Source: Poecilobothrus nobilitatus
Lineage: Eukaryota; Arthropoda; Insecta; Diptera; Dolichopodidae
Direction: 5' to 3'
Assembly (NCBI GenBank): GCA_947095535.1
Contig: OX352772.1
Coordinates: forward strand, 226,011,035-226,075,034
DNA length: 64,000 bases
Shown here: one piece after another, positions 33,470-46,130 of the stretch
Layout: each line of letters begins with the position of its first letter
How positions within the stretch are numbered: the stretch's first letter is position 1
Program-made: the position numbers and the translations under genes
The notes under the pieces: generated by a model
Databases searched by the model: none
The model's input: only the letters and a program-made list of their open reading frames with translations
Told to the model about the DNA's origin: nothing

Positions 33470-33835
33470 TCAACTAAAGCATTAATAATGTGTTATCATT
33501 TAATAACCGGGACGAACTATTAGCACAACAGGGTATCAACTCACTAATCTCAATTTTTTTTTTAGAAATTTTTCAAATTATAAATGTTTTTGTACCTAAA
33601 ATCTGTAAGAAAAACAAAAAAACGGAACCATGGTTAGATAGAGAGCTTAGGATTTTACGTAACCAGCGCAATAAAATATACAGAAGAATTAAACACACAA
33701 TAGCACCAAGCGTTAACTTATTGAATACTGTAGTGCATTCACCATTTTCACACTACTTCTACAAATTACAATTCAATAATAAATTTACAATTATTGCAAT
33801 ACTTTTCCGACTCAACTTTAATTCTGTAATTTAAT
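33470..33835 (+). pseudogene. LINE fragment, family alpha (linker)
   Basis: ORF 33,490-33,834 contains NNRDELLAQQGINSLISI, INVFVPKICKKNKKTEPWLD and RELRILRNQRNKIYRRI, the region between endonuclease and reverse transcriptase. Similar text lies at 5,400, 8,200 and 10,650. It starts at nearly the same LINE position as the fragment abutting the first Maverick. Confidence 0.6.
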
Positions 33836-35104
33836 ATATTAGTTAAGAACAATTTCTTATTATAACTACCGTATGTACTTATATATAATTGCAATGTCAT
33901 CTTTTTCAAATGATGCTTTTTTTTTTTGCTTTTTTTTTTTTCTTTCAACCTTTGAAGTGACAACACTTTTTTTTAATTAGTTAAAAACTTTTTTATTATA
34001 TGACTTTTTGTTTGCTTTACTTATATCGTTTTTTTAAAATTATTAAAATTAAATTAAACTAGTGAACTTTTTTAATTAATTTATTAATTTTTTTTTTCTT
34101 TCACTAAAAAAAATATTTTTGAAAGTGTAATATATTGAACTAAATTTTAAATTGTATGGCTGCACTCCAATGGCGGCAAGATAAGTATTCTTAATTTATT
34201 TAACAACATATAAATTTTATTTTTTATTTTTTAAACTTATAAATTTATCTACATATTAACTTTTTTTTTTTTTTTTTTTTATTCAATTTAATTTTTGATT
34301 TATTTTTTATTTTTTTCGAACTATATTAAATTTAAATAATTTTTAATTTTTCGGATTCAAATTATAATTTATAATTAAACGCGCTTGGTTGGTTTTGTTT
34401 ACATTAATTTACTTTAGTTTTTTATTTATTTCATCTTAATATCAACTTGTCGTAAACAAAACAATTATATATCCATCTCCCTCCCTCATGTATGATGGAT
34501 ACTGGTGTTCTTCTTCGACTCTCAATTCGTTCAGTTTTTTTTAACACCACGATAGTAATTACCGTAATATAATTGATTAATTTCTGGTGGTAAGTTTTGC
34601 TTTTGGTGAGTCTTTGGTTGTACCTGCGTTCAATAAGGTCACTTAAAAGTGTATGTTAAAAACTGTTGAACGTTGTTATAAATCATTTGCTCACTCAAGG
34701 CAAAATATTGAAAATTAATACTTTTATATATAGTCGATATAAAGTATTGATATTGACATTGATAGTAATTTATTTTAAAGTGTTGTCAAGTTCGGGTTAT
34801 TTAAATCGTGCATTTTTACTTTTGATTTTAATTTTGAATAAATTTTAATTTTTGTTAATTTTAATTTTTACTTTGATCTTAATTTACATACTTTAATTTA
34901 TCTTTAGTCAGATTTTGATCTTGGTTAATTTTAAAATTGATTTTAAGTCTAATTTTGATTTTGATTACAATTTCAACTCTGATTTCATTTTAATTTTCTT
35001 TTTGATTTTAATATTAAACTACATTTCAATTTTAATATTATTAGTTATTATCTTAACTTTTCTTTTATATTAATTTTTTCCCATCAAAATTACCAATTTT
35101 AATG
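33836..35104. other. AT-rich low-complexity stretch
   Basis: 33,836-34,480 is T/A-rich with long poly-T runs (34,260-34,280). 34,480-34,640 is less AT-rich and could be a promoter or 5' untranslated region of the following LINE. 34,840-35,095 is a cryptic simple repeat of AATTTTGATTTT-like words. No gene supported. Confidence 0.5.
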
Positions 35105-38038
35105 TTAATTTCTGTAACATACGGGCGTTGCAAACGAATTTTCATGCCGTCGATTGCCATCTTAATTCCATTAAACCAGCAATCTTAGCCCTATATAAAA
35201 CACAAGTCAGTAATCACAATGATAACTTTAATGTTACCGGCTACTCACTTATTTCACACTTCGTACCCAAAAGAGGTATCGCTGTCTATATAAAAAATGA
35301 CACCGCTTTCAACACACTTCCAAAATAAAAATGTTCCAGCCAAACCTTTCATTACATTTGGGTCAAAATTCTCGTTGAAAAACATGTCATACATTTCTGT
35401 TTCCTATACAGTTCACCCATCTCAAATGAACAAGAAACTGCTATGGAAATTGAAAATCTATCGAACCAGATCAATGAAATTTTGGACGCATTTCCAGAAA
35501 CTGAAATTGTTCTGGCGGGAGATTTCAACATTCATAACAGGGACTGGCTTAATTTTTCTAGCAACATTTCCTCGAGTCAAAACTCAATTGGGAAACAAAT
35601 TGAATTATTCTCTACACTGTTCCACCTTTCTCAACTTGTCCAAAATCCCACTAGGATCCCGGACCGTGCTGATCATGAAGGTCACCTCTTGGATCTGTTT
35701 CTCACCACACACCCTGAAAAATGTGTGGTTTCAGTTGGTTGCCCCCTGTGTAATTCCGACCATTGTTTGGTTAACACAAGTTTCCGTGTAAGCCCAATCT
35801 CCAACCAGAGGTCCCCTCCCAAAAAATTAGTTTGGCGTTACAGCCATGCTGACTGGGAGGGCCTTAACAACTTCTTTAGAGCCTTTGATCGGTCATTCTG
35901 CTTCCGCAACAGAAATGTTAACTTTGCTGCAAATGCGATTAGTGAAACTATTTTATTGGGAATGAGGTTATTCATTCCTCATTTCATGAAATCTATTAAG
36001 AGGAGTCCCAAATCTTGGTTTAATCGTATTTGCAAAGAAGCCATTTCTAGAAAAGAGGAGACTTTTAAACAGTACCAAAACAAAAGGTTGGAGAATCGCA
36101 GGGCCAACTATATAGTGGTGAGAAACAAATGCAAGAGAGTTATCAATAAGCAAAAATTCTTGTTTAACCAAAAGTTGAAACGTAAAGTCATCCACATGCT
36201 AAAGAATAGCAAATCTTTTTGGTTATTTGCCATCTAAGTCATCTAACTCTAAAGGAAGATGTTAGAGGGTCTTCCTTTCCACCACTTATTGATAATAATA
36301 ACAGAACCGTAACAGATTCTAAAGAGAAGGCGAACTTGTTTGGCAAGCAGTTCGCTTTCAATTCGACACTGTCACAGTCAGCTCAGGTGCCACCTTCTGT
36401 TCCAGAAGCTGGCTGCTCCTTCGGTAAAATTTACTTTAGGACGCGGGCGGTGATGAAAATTTTAAAAAATCTTGATACAAATAAGTCAGCCGGTGCAGAT
36501 GGTATAACCACCATGGTGCTTAAAAATACCTACTCCACTATTTCAAAACCTCTGCGCAACCTTTTCTATCTCTCCTTCACTTCGGGTATTCATCCTACCC
36601 AATGGAAGGTTGCACATGTTTTCCCAATTCCCAAAAAAGGTAATAAAAGCGATCCCTCCAACTACCGGCCTATTGCTATAACTTCGGTCCTCTTCAAGGT
36701 AATGGAGAAAATAGTGAACCAAAAGCTTCTGAAATACCTGGACCACAAAAATTTGCTCCATGATCGTCAATACGGGTTCAGAGCGCGTCGTTCAACCGGT
36801 GATCTCATGACTTACGTTTGTGAGAAGCTAAGTATCAACCTTCATAATTCTGGTGAGTCTGATGTTGTGGCTCTTTATATTTCTAAAGCTTTCGATCGAG
36901 TTTGGCACGATGCTCTATTGGCAAAATGCAAAGCATTAGGTCTAGGTAGAGTCTTTCTAAAATGGACTGGAGATTTCCTTTCGAATCGCACGATTCGAGT
37001 AAAAATCGATGGATATTCATCTGACAAATTCAAAATAAATGCTGGTGTCCCCCAGGGATCAGTTTTATCCCCATTTTATTTTATTTTATCTCTTCTTAAT
37101 ATTTATCAATGACCTACTCTCATTAACCTCCAATCCGATTCATAGTTTCGCAGACGACAGCACCCTTGTAGATTCTTATGAGTTTCATAGCCGCTGTAAC
37201 ATAATTCACCAGATTAATACAACAGCAAAAAATTTCCCTATTAGTGAACTAAATAACGATTTAGCAAAAATTCAAAAATGGGGTGAAGTCAATAGAGTTG
37301 AGCTCAACACCAAAAAAGCACAATGCTGTCTGATCTCGCGGAAAATAGCCAATAGCGTTCCTAACCTACTATTTCAGGGAGAAGTCTTGCAGCATTCAAC
37401 GGATTTAAACATGCTGGGCATCAAGTTAAACCAGAAATTGACTTGGTCAAATCACATTTTTGGTATAGCTAAGGATGCAGCTAAGCTATGCAGCTAAGCA
37501 GATTGTTTTATAGGTATCTCGTAGGGATTAACACTTGTGCCAAAGATATAGAACAATTAATGCCTCCACTCAAAGTTTTCCAACGAGAAACAAGGAGGGC
37601 AACAGATGTTCATCCCTACCATGTTGAGTTATCAAGATGGCGAAATACAGCCTATGGAAATTCGTTTGTCATGCGCACGTCCCCATTGTGGAACCATATA
37701 CAATCACATGTGTTCCCTAAAGTTGCTAATTCATATGTCTACGATTTGCTTAAGTTTAAGAAGAACATTAACATCTTTCTTCAAAATGTCCCTTCAAATT
37801 TTCCTACCTATCCCCCATAATCCAAATTTCCCAATTCCAATTTCCCCAATTATCCTTCCCACATTCCTATCCCCAAAACCACACTACACATTTGTATTAA
37901 AGGTTCCATCCTAAAGTATGGTTTTAAAAGGAGGGTGGTTTTGGTTGTTTAAAGTCCAACACTACCCTGAGGAAGCACGTGCAGTTCCTCTTGGTGACTT
38001 TCGAGTTTTCCACCAACCCTCGTAAAAAAAAAAAAAAC
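35105..38038 (+). pseudogene. long LINE copy, family beta (endonuclease, reverse transcriptase, 3' tail)
   Basis: The endonuclease starts near 35,105 (NIRALQTNFHAVDCHL; SHFVPKRGIAVYIKND), with EIVLAGDFNIHNRDWL and NSDHCLVNTSF as catalytic blocks. Reverse transcriptase: KSAGADGITTMVLKNTYS, FPIPKKGNKSDPSNYRPIAI, LHDRQYGFRARRSTGDLMTY, VVALYISKAFDRVWHD (catalytic Asp replaced by Tyr), NAGVPQGSVLSP, and FADDSTLV (37,150) after a frameshift. C-terminal HPYHVELSRWRNTAYGNSFV ends near 37,800; 3' UTR and an A13 tail reach 38,038. Frames break at about 35,330, 36,235, 37,110 and 37,490. It belongs to the Jockey/I group in the broad sense. Confidence 0.88.
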
Positions 38039-38790
38039 ATAACTTATACCGTAATAAAAATACTTTCAATTTTCATTTTTATTTTTATTTTTATTTTGTT
38101 TAGAGTCAGCACAAAAATATAAATAAACAGTTACCTCGTGTTGAACTGATTCTAAATAGTAATTAAGTAATTTGCAAATTCCTAAGGGAATTCCCAAAAT
38201 ATAAAATAAATCAACAAATAAACAAAAATGTAATAAAAATTATTCTGACGGTATTTTCAAAGTAAAATACCATGTTAATATTATGAACCTTTTATGTGTC
38301 ATTACAATATATTAAACTCAAATTTTATGTTAACAATTTTATGATTTTGAAATAATTATTAATTTGTAAATTTAAATTAATGAACTAAAACTATGTCATA
38401 AAAATAATTGAGAAATTCATTTTTACATAAATTTTATTGTGCCCATCTGGCATCTTTTATGATTTGTAAAATAGTATAAATACTTTCACTTTTATCAATA
38501 AAAGAATCAGATTCAACTTTACTTCTGATATGGTTACAAGAAAAGAAGTAAAGAAAACAGAAAAATAATAATCTTTTATTTAATACCTTGACTATTAGAC
38601 TGTACTTCCTATTTGGCTTGATTGCTGACGGAAGTATATCTGATATAACGATTGGGCATTTAATTGCTTGAAGTTATACTGATGACAAAAGAACAAGAAC
38701 AATTAATATTACAATAATAATAATAAATATTAGCATTAATATTACAATACGTATAAGCTACTTGAAAAAAAATTCTAACTGAAAGCTAGA
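38039..38790. other. AT-rich intergenic stretch
   Basis: No gene. Contains short (AAT)n near 38,700-38,760 and nothing else that I can support. Confidence 0.5.
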
Positions 38791-39590
38791 AAACTACCTA
38801 GAATACTACGAAAACTATGTCAATAGTTTGCACAACAAATTAAGAATCAATCCCAAAAAATTTTTCGGATTTGTCAACATAAAACGAAAAATATTTGGCT
38901 TACCGTAATTCAATGTCCAAGGACAAAACTTTCCCACTTGCCCAAAACCCATTTGTAACTTTTTTTCCGACAGTTTTCAAAAAGTTTATCTTTCAAAAGA
39001 ATAATTCGATATCTCTGCTACTTTTTTATTTAATAGCTCAAATTTGTTAAACACAGACCTGTATTTTTCCCAGAGTGACATTTTTGAAGCTATTATGAGC
39101 CTTGACAAAAAGAAGGGTGCTGAACCTGACCTAATCCCCCCACTTTTCTTATATAACTGTGCTCATTATCTAATTACTCCTCTTTATTTCATTTTAAACA
39201 AATCGTTTTGGTATGGTGTTTTCCCACATGTTCTCATTTAACTCCCATCTATAAAAATGTTGAGAGATCATCAGTAGAAAACTATCGAGGTATAACCAAA
39301 ATTATTCGAAAAAATTGTTGTCGATAAAATTAATAATAAATTAAATTACAAACTTAACGAACAACATCTTGGCATAACAACTTAACGAACAACAACGTGG
39401 TATACACATCTGAAATCCTGAATAAAATAGAGAAAGGATATCAGGCTGATGCAATTTACACTGAATTTAGCAAGGTGTTCGATCGTATAGATCACTACAC
39501 TTTGCTAAACAAACTTACAACTTTTGTTATCTCGGGTTCTTTTCTTGTCCGGCTTAACTCTTATTTATAAGAAAGGACTCAACACGTTAA
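38790..39590 (+). pseudogene. LINE fragment, family alpha (reverse transcriptase)
   Basis: Segments include DIFEAIMSLDKKKGAEPDLI (39,070), PPLFLYNCAHYLITPLYF, NEQQRGIHTSEILNKIEKGY and FSKVFDRIDHYTLLNKL in shifting frames. It is closely related to 10,800-11,460. The FADD region is missing: at about 39,590 the sequence switches to a different LINE on the opposite strand. Confidence 0.65.
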
Positions 39591-40118
39591 ATATCGCTGG
39601 CCACCACAACAGCGATGCATAAGTAAGTATTGAGCGAACAACGGCTCTGTACGTCCAAAGCGCCATCTTTGGCTGCATACCCCATTTCTTGCCCATGGTT
39701 TTGTAGTTAGAGTAGAGACCAACGCAAGCTTTCTTAGCTCTACGCTCGATGTTGGATTTCAAGGAAAGCTTTGAGTCTAGAATAACACAAAGATACTTAC
39801 CGCTGGTAGTTAGCTTTAGAGTATAAATGTTAATTTTCGGTAGGACGAAAGTGGGTATTTTGCATTTTGTCGTGAAGAGTTCCATTTCAGTCTTCTCTGG
39901 GTTGACACCTAGGCCATAACTTGTGAGCCTTGTTTAGAGTCCTATCCATGATCTCACTAATCACGGGAATAAACTGACGTGATACTAGTATCACCACATC
40001 ATCCTCATACGCCACTATTTTTATTCCTCCGTCATTAGGTGCTATTCAAATTTTATTTATAACAATTAGCCATAGTAAAGCTGATATTACACCTCCCTGC
40101 GGTGGACCCCTGTTGACT
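39565..40118 (-). pseudogene. LINE fragment of another family (RT metal-binding block to C-terminus)
   Basis: Minus strand: YEDDVVILVSRQFIPVISEI (YADD with Ala changed to Glu, about 39,990), then MELFTTKCKIPTFVLPKINI, TTSGKYLCVILDSKLSLKSN, ERRAKKACVGLYSNYKTMGK and YRAVVRSILTYASLLWWPA. The GKYLxVILDSKLS...TYxxxxWW series is typical of the thumb region in R1/LOA/Jockey-type LINEs. The element is truncated at both ends. No feature is visible at 40,118-40,410. Confidence 0.7.
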
Positions 40119-40410
40119 AATTTATTATTTATTTATGACCCCTTTATTTATGAAGCTTTTATGAACCCTTTATGTGGGCCACTAATTGATTAACTTAGTA
40201 ACACTGTGAACCAAGAAACCAATATAATCCTTCAGGCGTTATATAACCCTTCACAAACCTGTTCCCCTTGTCCTCACGGAGACAAATATTTTCATCATAT
40301 TTTACTTTTTACATTCTAAAAAATAATATTAATAATAAGAGATATGCACTAAAAAAAATTTTTTTTTATTTAAAATAATTATAATATTCATATATTCATA
40401 ATTTTACATT

Positions 40411-40737
40411 AAGTATTTAAATTACATTTTGATTATGTCATCAAGTTTTTTCTTTTTTTTTAGTAGTACGGTTTATTGTTTACACAAATATCATTAAGAA
40501 ACCACGGTAACTGTATATAAATAAATAAATAAATCATTAAGAATTATAAAAATTTTTTTTTGTTGTTTTTATTTCTTTATTATATTTATATGTTATGATA
40601 TTACAGTTATGATTTTAAAATATATTCTAGACTTAGACAATAACTTAAAATTGGTATAAAAGTCTTAGCAATTATAATAATTATATATAAAGTATAAATA
40701 CAAAAATTAAATATATATATTATTATTATATCCTACT
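40411..40737 (+). repeat. 327-bp direct repeat, left copy
   Basis: Begins AAGTATTTAAATTACATTTT and ends TATTATTATATCCTACT. It is repeated nearly perfectly at 41,518-41,843 (differences in a poly-T run). It lacks TG...CA ends, a primer-binding site and a polypurine tract, so it does not look like an LTR. Confidence 0.9.
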
Positions 40738-41517
40738 ACTAACAGGAAAAATAGAAGCAAAACCTTTGGATACAATAGAATTTAGATCATTTTTGGGCAT
40801 ACTATTTTACAGTTCAGTTTTTAAATCAAATCGAGAATCCACAAAATTATTATTTGCAACTGACGAAACAGGAAGAGAAAGTTTTAGAGCTACTATATCC
40901 GAGCTTCGATTTCTTGCCATACTTTCATGTTTGAGATTTCATAATTCATTAGATAGAACACAGAGGTTACAAAATGATCCTTCATCCTTAATTGAAAACT
41001 GTAAAAAAAAGTTATTCGATAGGCACTCATGCATGTATTGACGAAATGTTAGTGCAATTTCGTGGTAGAAGTAAGTTTAAAATTTATGTGCCGAAGAAAC
41101 CAGCAAAATGCGGCATAAAGATAATGGCTTTAACAGATGCACGCACACATTATCTTGCTAATGCCTCTATTTACTATGGAAAAAATTTAGATGGCATTAC
41201 TCTTACAACAGAAGAACAAAAACTTGCAGTACCAACACAGTCAGTACTAAAATTGTGTAGTATTATAGAGAAAAGCAACAGAAACATTACTGAAGACAAT
41301 TGGTTTTCATCCATTCAGTTGGTAAATAAGTTAAAGGGACGATAACTAACTTATTTGGCTTCATTAAAAAAAATAAAAAAGAAATTCCACCTGAGTTTTT
41401 ACCAAATACAAGAAGGCCATTTGAAAGTTCTATTTATGGATTTACAAAGAATATTACCATTTTGTCTTACGTACCAAAGAAAAATCGTTCAGTTGTTTTA
41501 ATATAAGGTGTTCAAAA
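40738..41517 (+). pseudogene. piggyBac transposase fragment between direct repeats
   Basis: Encodes DTIEFRSFLGILFYSSVFKS, then after a frameshift CIDEMLVQFRGRSKFKIYVP, IMALTDARTHYLANASIYYG and NRNITEDNWFSSIQLVNKL, containing the three piggyBac Asp positions (IDEML, LTD, EDNW). It matches 44,832-45,610 at over 99% by eye, including the same frameshift and stop. It ends with AGGTGTTCAAAA, which in the other copy is the start of the mariner sequence, so it was copied after mariner insertion. Confidence 0.85.
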
Positions 41518-41843
41518 AAGTATTTAAATTACATTTTGATTATGTCATCAAGTTTTTTTTTTTTTTTAGTTGTACGGTTTATTGTTTACACAAATATCAT
41601 TAAGAAACCACGGTAACTGTATATAAATAAATAAATAAATCATTAAGAATTATAAAAATTTTTTTTTGTTGTTTTTATTTCTTTATTATATTTATATGTT
41701 ATGATATTACAGTTATGATTTTAAAATATATTCTAGACTTAGACAATAACTTAAAATTGGTATAAAAGTCTTAGCAATTATAATAATTATATATAAAGTA
41801 TAAATACAAAAATTAAATATATATATTATTATTATATCCTACT
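41518..41843 (+). repeat. 327-bp direct repeat, right copy
   Basis: Second copy of the 40,411-40,737 repeat, offset 1,106-1,107 bp, ending in TCCTACT before LINE-derived sequence. With the left copy it frames the piggyBac fragment like a very long target-site duplication. Confidence 0.9.
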
Positions 41844-41849
41844 TTAGTT

Positions 41850-43980
41850 ATAACTCTAGTTTTAATTAATTTTGGTTATAATTCTAACAATCTTTTGAGT
41901 AGAACTGAATAATTTTTTAATAAACATTTCAATTTAAATGTGAAGGTGCGTATGTTACTGCATTTCTTTAATTTCTCAGGAAGACAGTTATAAATTTTTA
42001 TTGAAGAGCAAAAATTACTGTTTTTGGCCAATTCAGTTCGAATTTTTTTATGACATAACTTTCCCATATTTCTTGTGTTATAGTTGTGAATATGCCTTCT
42101 CTTTTGTAAAAACGTTTTGCTTTTAGTGACACCATTTTATATTTTATGAATTATTTTGGCTTTTTCTTAAATTATTAATTTATCTAATTTAAGGAATCCA
42201 GTACTTTTGTATAGATTATCAGATGGAGTACGCCAATTCAACCTGTAGAATATCTTGATTACTTTATTTATTAATATGTTAATTTTATTCTTTAATGTAT
42301 TTGTACAACATGCGACATAATGTGTGTATGAAATAATAATTTAGCTGATTTATCATCTAATATGATACCGCTTCTTCTAATAGCACCTACTAATGTCATT
42401 ATCTTTTTTAATATACAATTAGCATGATCATTCCAAGATAATTTGTCATCTATTATAATACCGAAATATTTATAACTTTGTTCTCTTATAATTTCTCTGC
42501 TATCAATATAAATTTTGGGATTGATATCTGGTTTATTTAATTATTTAGAAATCATGTACTTTGGTTTTTCAATGTTCACTGTTAATTTATTTCCATTTAC
42601 CCATTTCATTTATTTTTTCAAATCCTCATTGACCAATTCTTCTAATAACTCAGCATTTTTTGCTGAATAGATAAGCAATGTATCATCAGCAAATATTTTA
42701 TAATCAGCTTTTATACTAGCAAATTGCATATTATGTACATACAATAGATATAATATAGGACCAAGAACTGATCTTTGGCACTCCTATATTTATGGCACGT
42801 CCATTACTACAAACACCATTAACTTTGCTTTTGATAAATCTGTTTTGCAAATAAGCTCTCAGTAATTTATGAGGCAGCCCTCTTATTCCGATTACATGTA
42901 CTCTGTTCAAAAATATTTGATGGTCCACTGTAAAGAATGCTTTACTTTGGTCAACAAAGACTGAGCATACCCTTTTCCATTATCGAGATTATCAATAATA
43001 GATTAATTAGATTAGCAACAGCTTTTAAATCTTTTGCTGCTATGTTATCAGACCCAGGTGAATTATCTTTTAGATTCATAATAACTATACACTTCTTGAT
43101 CATTAGTGGGTACTAGAAACATGGAACGTTCATTTATTGTGTTATTATTTTTACTTCTTTAGTTTGAGTTTTATCTACTAATTTTTTACCCACATTACTA
43201 GAATACTCTTTAAAGCTGTTGGCTATGTCTTTGTTATTATTTAACAGTTCACTATTTTATTATATTTCCTTAATTATTTTATTACAATCTGTGATTTTTG
43301 GTTTACAATCTGAGAATTCAAGACATTCAATATCTTTCTAGTATTTGTAATTTTCTATTAAAATATGTTTGCTTCCTTTTTTTTATCTCTGCATTAATCT
43401 TATTTTTTACACCATTAATTTATTTTATACTCCACATTATTAGGATACTTCTTATATTTTTATATAAGTTATTTCTGGATTGAATTTGCTTTAAGATTTC
43501 TTTCGACATCCAATGATGATTTTTTCTATTTCTAATGTTTTTAACACTTGTACAAATGTCTCTGAAATAATTTATAGTTTCAACCAATTCTTCAACATTT
43601 ATGCAATTATGACTACGTAAGTAATATTTCAATAGCTATGCGTATTTATTTATAGTTTGTATGAGTTATTTGCTTGTACACCATCGTTTCAAGTTTTCTA
43701 AGAACTGCTTTAACTTCAACACAGACTGCTTTATGATCTAAGTTTGGAATGTCATACATAGTGATAACAAAAGCAAATCAATCTGTCTTTAGATCTGAAA
43801 GAACATGATCTATTAATGTCGCTGAGTTTGATGGAATTCTTGTAGCATTACTAACATCATTTATATTTTTTATATTAACTGAGTTAACATCCACCATATC
43901 CATATCCTTTAATTTAGGATGCGGTAGTAAATTTTGCACTAACTTTTAATTTCTATTTATTATTTCTCTTTTTTACACTC
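41850..43980 (-). pseudogene. CR1-like LINE, 3' part of a split copy
   Basis: Minus strand: end of endonuclease (SATLIDHVLSDLKTD, 43,800-43,830), linker (RSHNCINVEELVETINYFRD, NRKNHHWMSKEILKQI), reverse transcriptase (VDHQIFLNRVHVIGIRGLPH, AYLQNRFIKSKVNGVCSNGR), intact FADD in DYKIFADDTLLIYSA (42,680), SYKYFGIIIDDKLSWNDHA, and a C-terminal NYNTRNMGKLCHKKI region ending near 41,876. It has many stops. The 5' end of the endonuclease continues at 46,130-46,570, so piggyBac and mariner lie inside it. Confidence 0.75.
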
Positions 43981-44308
43981 TCACAAGCTGATATTCTCAG
44001 TACCCTCTAATTCTGTAATGCTTTTATACTAAGTATTGTTTTTTATGCTCTAGGTATAGCATGTAAGCGGGAATTTGAGAAGAGGTGTAAAAATTACTAC
44101 ACGTCGTTATATGTGTGATGTTTCTTGGAAAAATTTTTACTACCACGTCTTAAATAACGTAAGTATTACGTAGAAAATATTTTACCACATCTCTCTTTTA
44201 ACGTTAGTTTTTAATAGAAAAAATTTTTAAAGTAATAACATTTTATCAATTAACAAAAGTTTTTAATATTGCTGAACATTTTATATTATATTATATAGAC
44301 ATATTCTT

Positions 44309-45598
44309 ATGTTGAAAAAAAACATGGATAGTTCTACAATAAGACAAATTTTGGAAGAAGACTGTGATGACTGTGATGATGAAAAAAACGAAGTGATAAG
44401 TGATGTTGATGACAAAGTTGTTGATCCAAATTTTGTTTTAGAAAATTATAGCGATAGTGAATCGGAAATAGAAATATCTGAAACGATCAACGAAGAGGTG
44501 ACAGATGATTCTCTAGCTGAAACAAATCTTAATTTTGAAAGTATTAGCGAACCCGAAGCTGAAATAAATGATAACAGCACTTCTACGCCTTCTTACTATT
44601 ATGGGAAAAATCGTTTTTGTCAAAATGGTCAACAAGTGAACCACAGCGATTCAGTAGAACTCCTCTACATAATATTATAATTTTGCCAAGATTAGTAACC
44701 CGCGGAATTAGTAGCAATAATAATGAATCAGGCAATATCAATAAATCAATATTGGTCACAAATTTTTGATGATTCGATTGAAAATATAATCATGGAACAT
44801 ACGAACACAAAATTAAACATTAAATTTCAATTAACAGGAAAAATAGAAGCAAAACCTTTGGATACAATAGAATTTAGATCATTTTTGGGCATACTATTTT
44901 ACAGTTCAGTTTTTAAATCAAATCGAGAATCCACAAAATTATTATTTGCAACTGACGAAACAGGAAGAGAAAGTTTTAGAGCTACTATATCCGAGCTTCG
45001 ATTTCTTGCCATACTTTCATGTTTGAGATTTCATAATTCATTAGATAGAACACAGAGGTTACAAAATGATCCTTCATCCTTAATTGAAAATTGTAAAAAA
45101 AAGTTATTCGATAGGCACTCATGCATGTATTGACGAAATGTTAGTGCAATTTCGTGGTAGAAGTAAGTTTAAAATTTATGTGCCGAAGAAACCAGCAAAA
45201 TGCGGCATAAAGATAATGGCTTTAACAGATGCACGCACACATTATCTTGCTAATGCCTCTATTTACTATGGAAAAAATTTAGATGGCATTACTCTTACAA
45301 CAGAAGAACAAAAACTTGCAGTACCAACACAGTCAGTACTAAAATTGTGTAGTATTATAGAGAAAAGCAACAGAAACATTACTGAAGACAATTGGTTTTC
45401 ATCCATTCAGTTGGTAAATAAGTTAAAGGGACGATAACTAACTTATTTGGCTTCATTAAAAAAAAATAAAAAAGAAATTCCACCTGAGTTTTTACCAAAT
45501 ACAAGAAGGCCATTTGAAAGTTCTATTTATGGATTTACAAAGAATATTACCATTTTGTCTTACGTACCAAAGAAAAATCGTTCAGTTGTTTTAATATA
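44309..45598 (+). pseudogene. piggyBac transposase, truncated by mariner
   Basis: An acidic N-terminal region (MDSSTIRQILEEDCDDCDDE...) is followed by a frameshift near 44,610, then YWSQIFDDSIENIIMEHTNT and the catalytic core shared with 40,738-41,517: IDEMLVQFRGR, MALTDART, TEDNWFSSI. The frame breaks in the A-run at 45,094-45,101 and at 45,435; it stops at 45,598 just after NRSVVLI, short of the last third (no Cys-rich C-terminal domain). The AGGTGTTC sequence right after is read as a mariner end. No TTAA-flanked terminal repeats could be placed; the 43,980-44,309 flank shows nothing else. Confidence 0.85.
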
Positions 45599-46130
45599 AG
45601 GTGTTCAAAATTGAGGTATCATTTTAATTTTAATAAAAAAAGACTTTTTTTTTTAAATATTAAATATATTTTTATTTTAATTTATTACAAATAGGTTCCG
45701 GTTAATAATGAAAAATTATGTCGGCCAAGTGGTCCCCTCTACTACTTCGGCAGGCTTCCAATCTTTTACCAAAATTCTGAATCACGTTCAATAAACTGTT
45801 CTCAATGGTTGAAATCTGCTGGATAATGTTGTTTTTAAGCTCTTGAATTATTATGGGATTATTGCTGTACACTTTCGATTTCACAAAACTCCACAAAAAA
45901 AAATCCAACGGTGTCAAATCGCACGATCTTGGTGGCCACATCACTCCTCCTCTACGAGAAATAATGCTATCTTCGAACTTTTCCTTCAAAAGATCCATTG
46001 TTTCTCTTGCTGTGTGGCAAGTGGCACCGTCCTGTTGAAACCACATATTCTCTACGTCCAAATCATCAATTTCCCGCCACAAAAAGCTTCGGATCATCTC
46101 CCTGTCATTTTCTTCTTGTTTTTCGATTGC
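45599..46130 (-). pseudogene. mariner-like transposase, C-terminal part
   Basis: The minus-strand ORF (46,097-45,702) reads MWFQQDGATCHTARETMDLL, MWPPRSCDLTPLDFFLWSFV, KSKVYSNNPIIIQELK. QQDGAxxH and the PxSxDLxPxDFFLW block hold the second and third catalytic acidic residues, spaced as in mariner-family DDD/E enzymes. The N-terminal half, with the DNA-binding domain and first Asp, is missing beyond 46,130. AGGTGTTCAAAATTGAGG at 45,599 is probably one terminal inverted repeat following a TA in the piggyBac gene. Confidence 0.8.

Noticed and set aside
40411..41843. LTR retrotransposon with 327-bp LTRs
   Set aside because: No TG...CA ends, primer-binding site or polypurine tract, and the interior is a piggyBac fragment.
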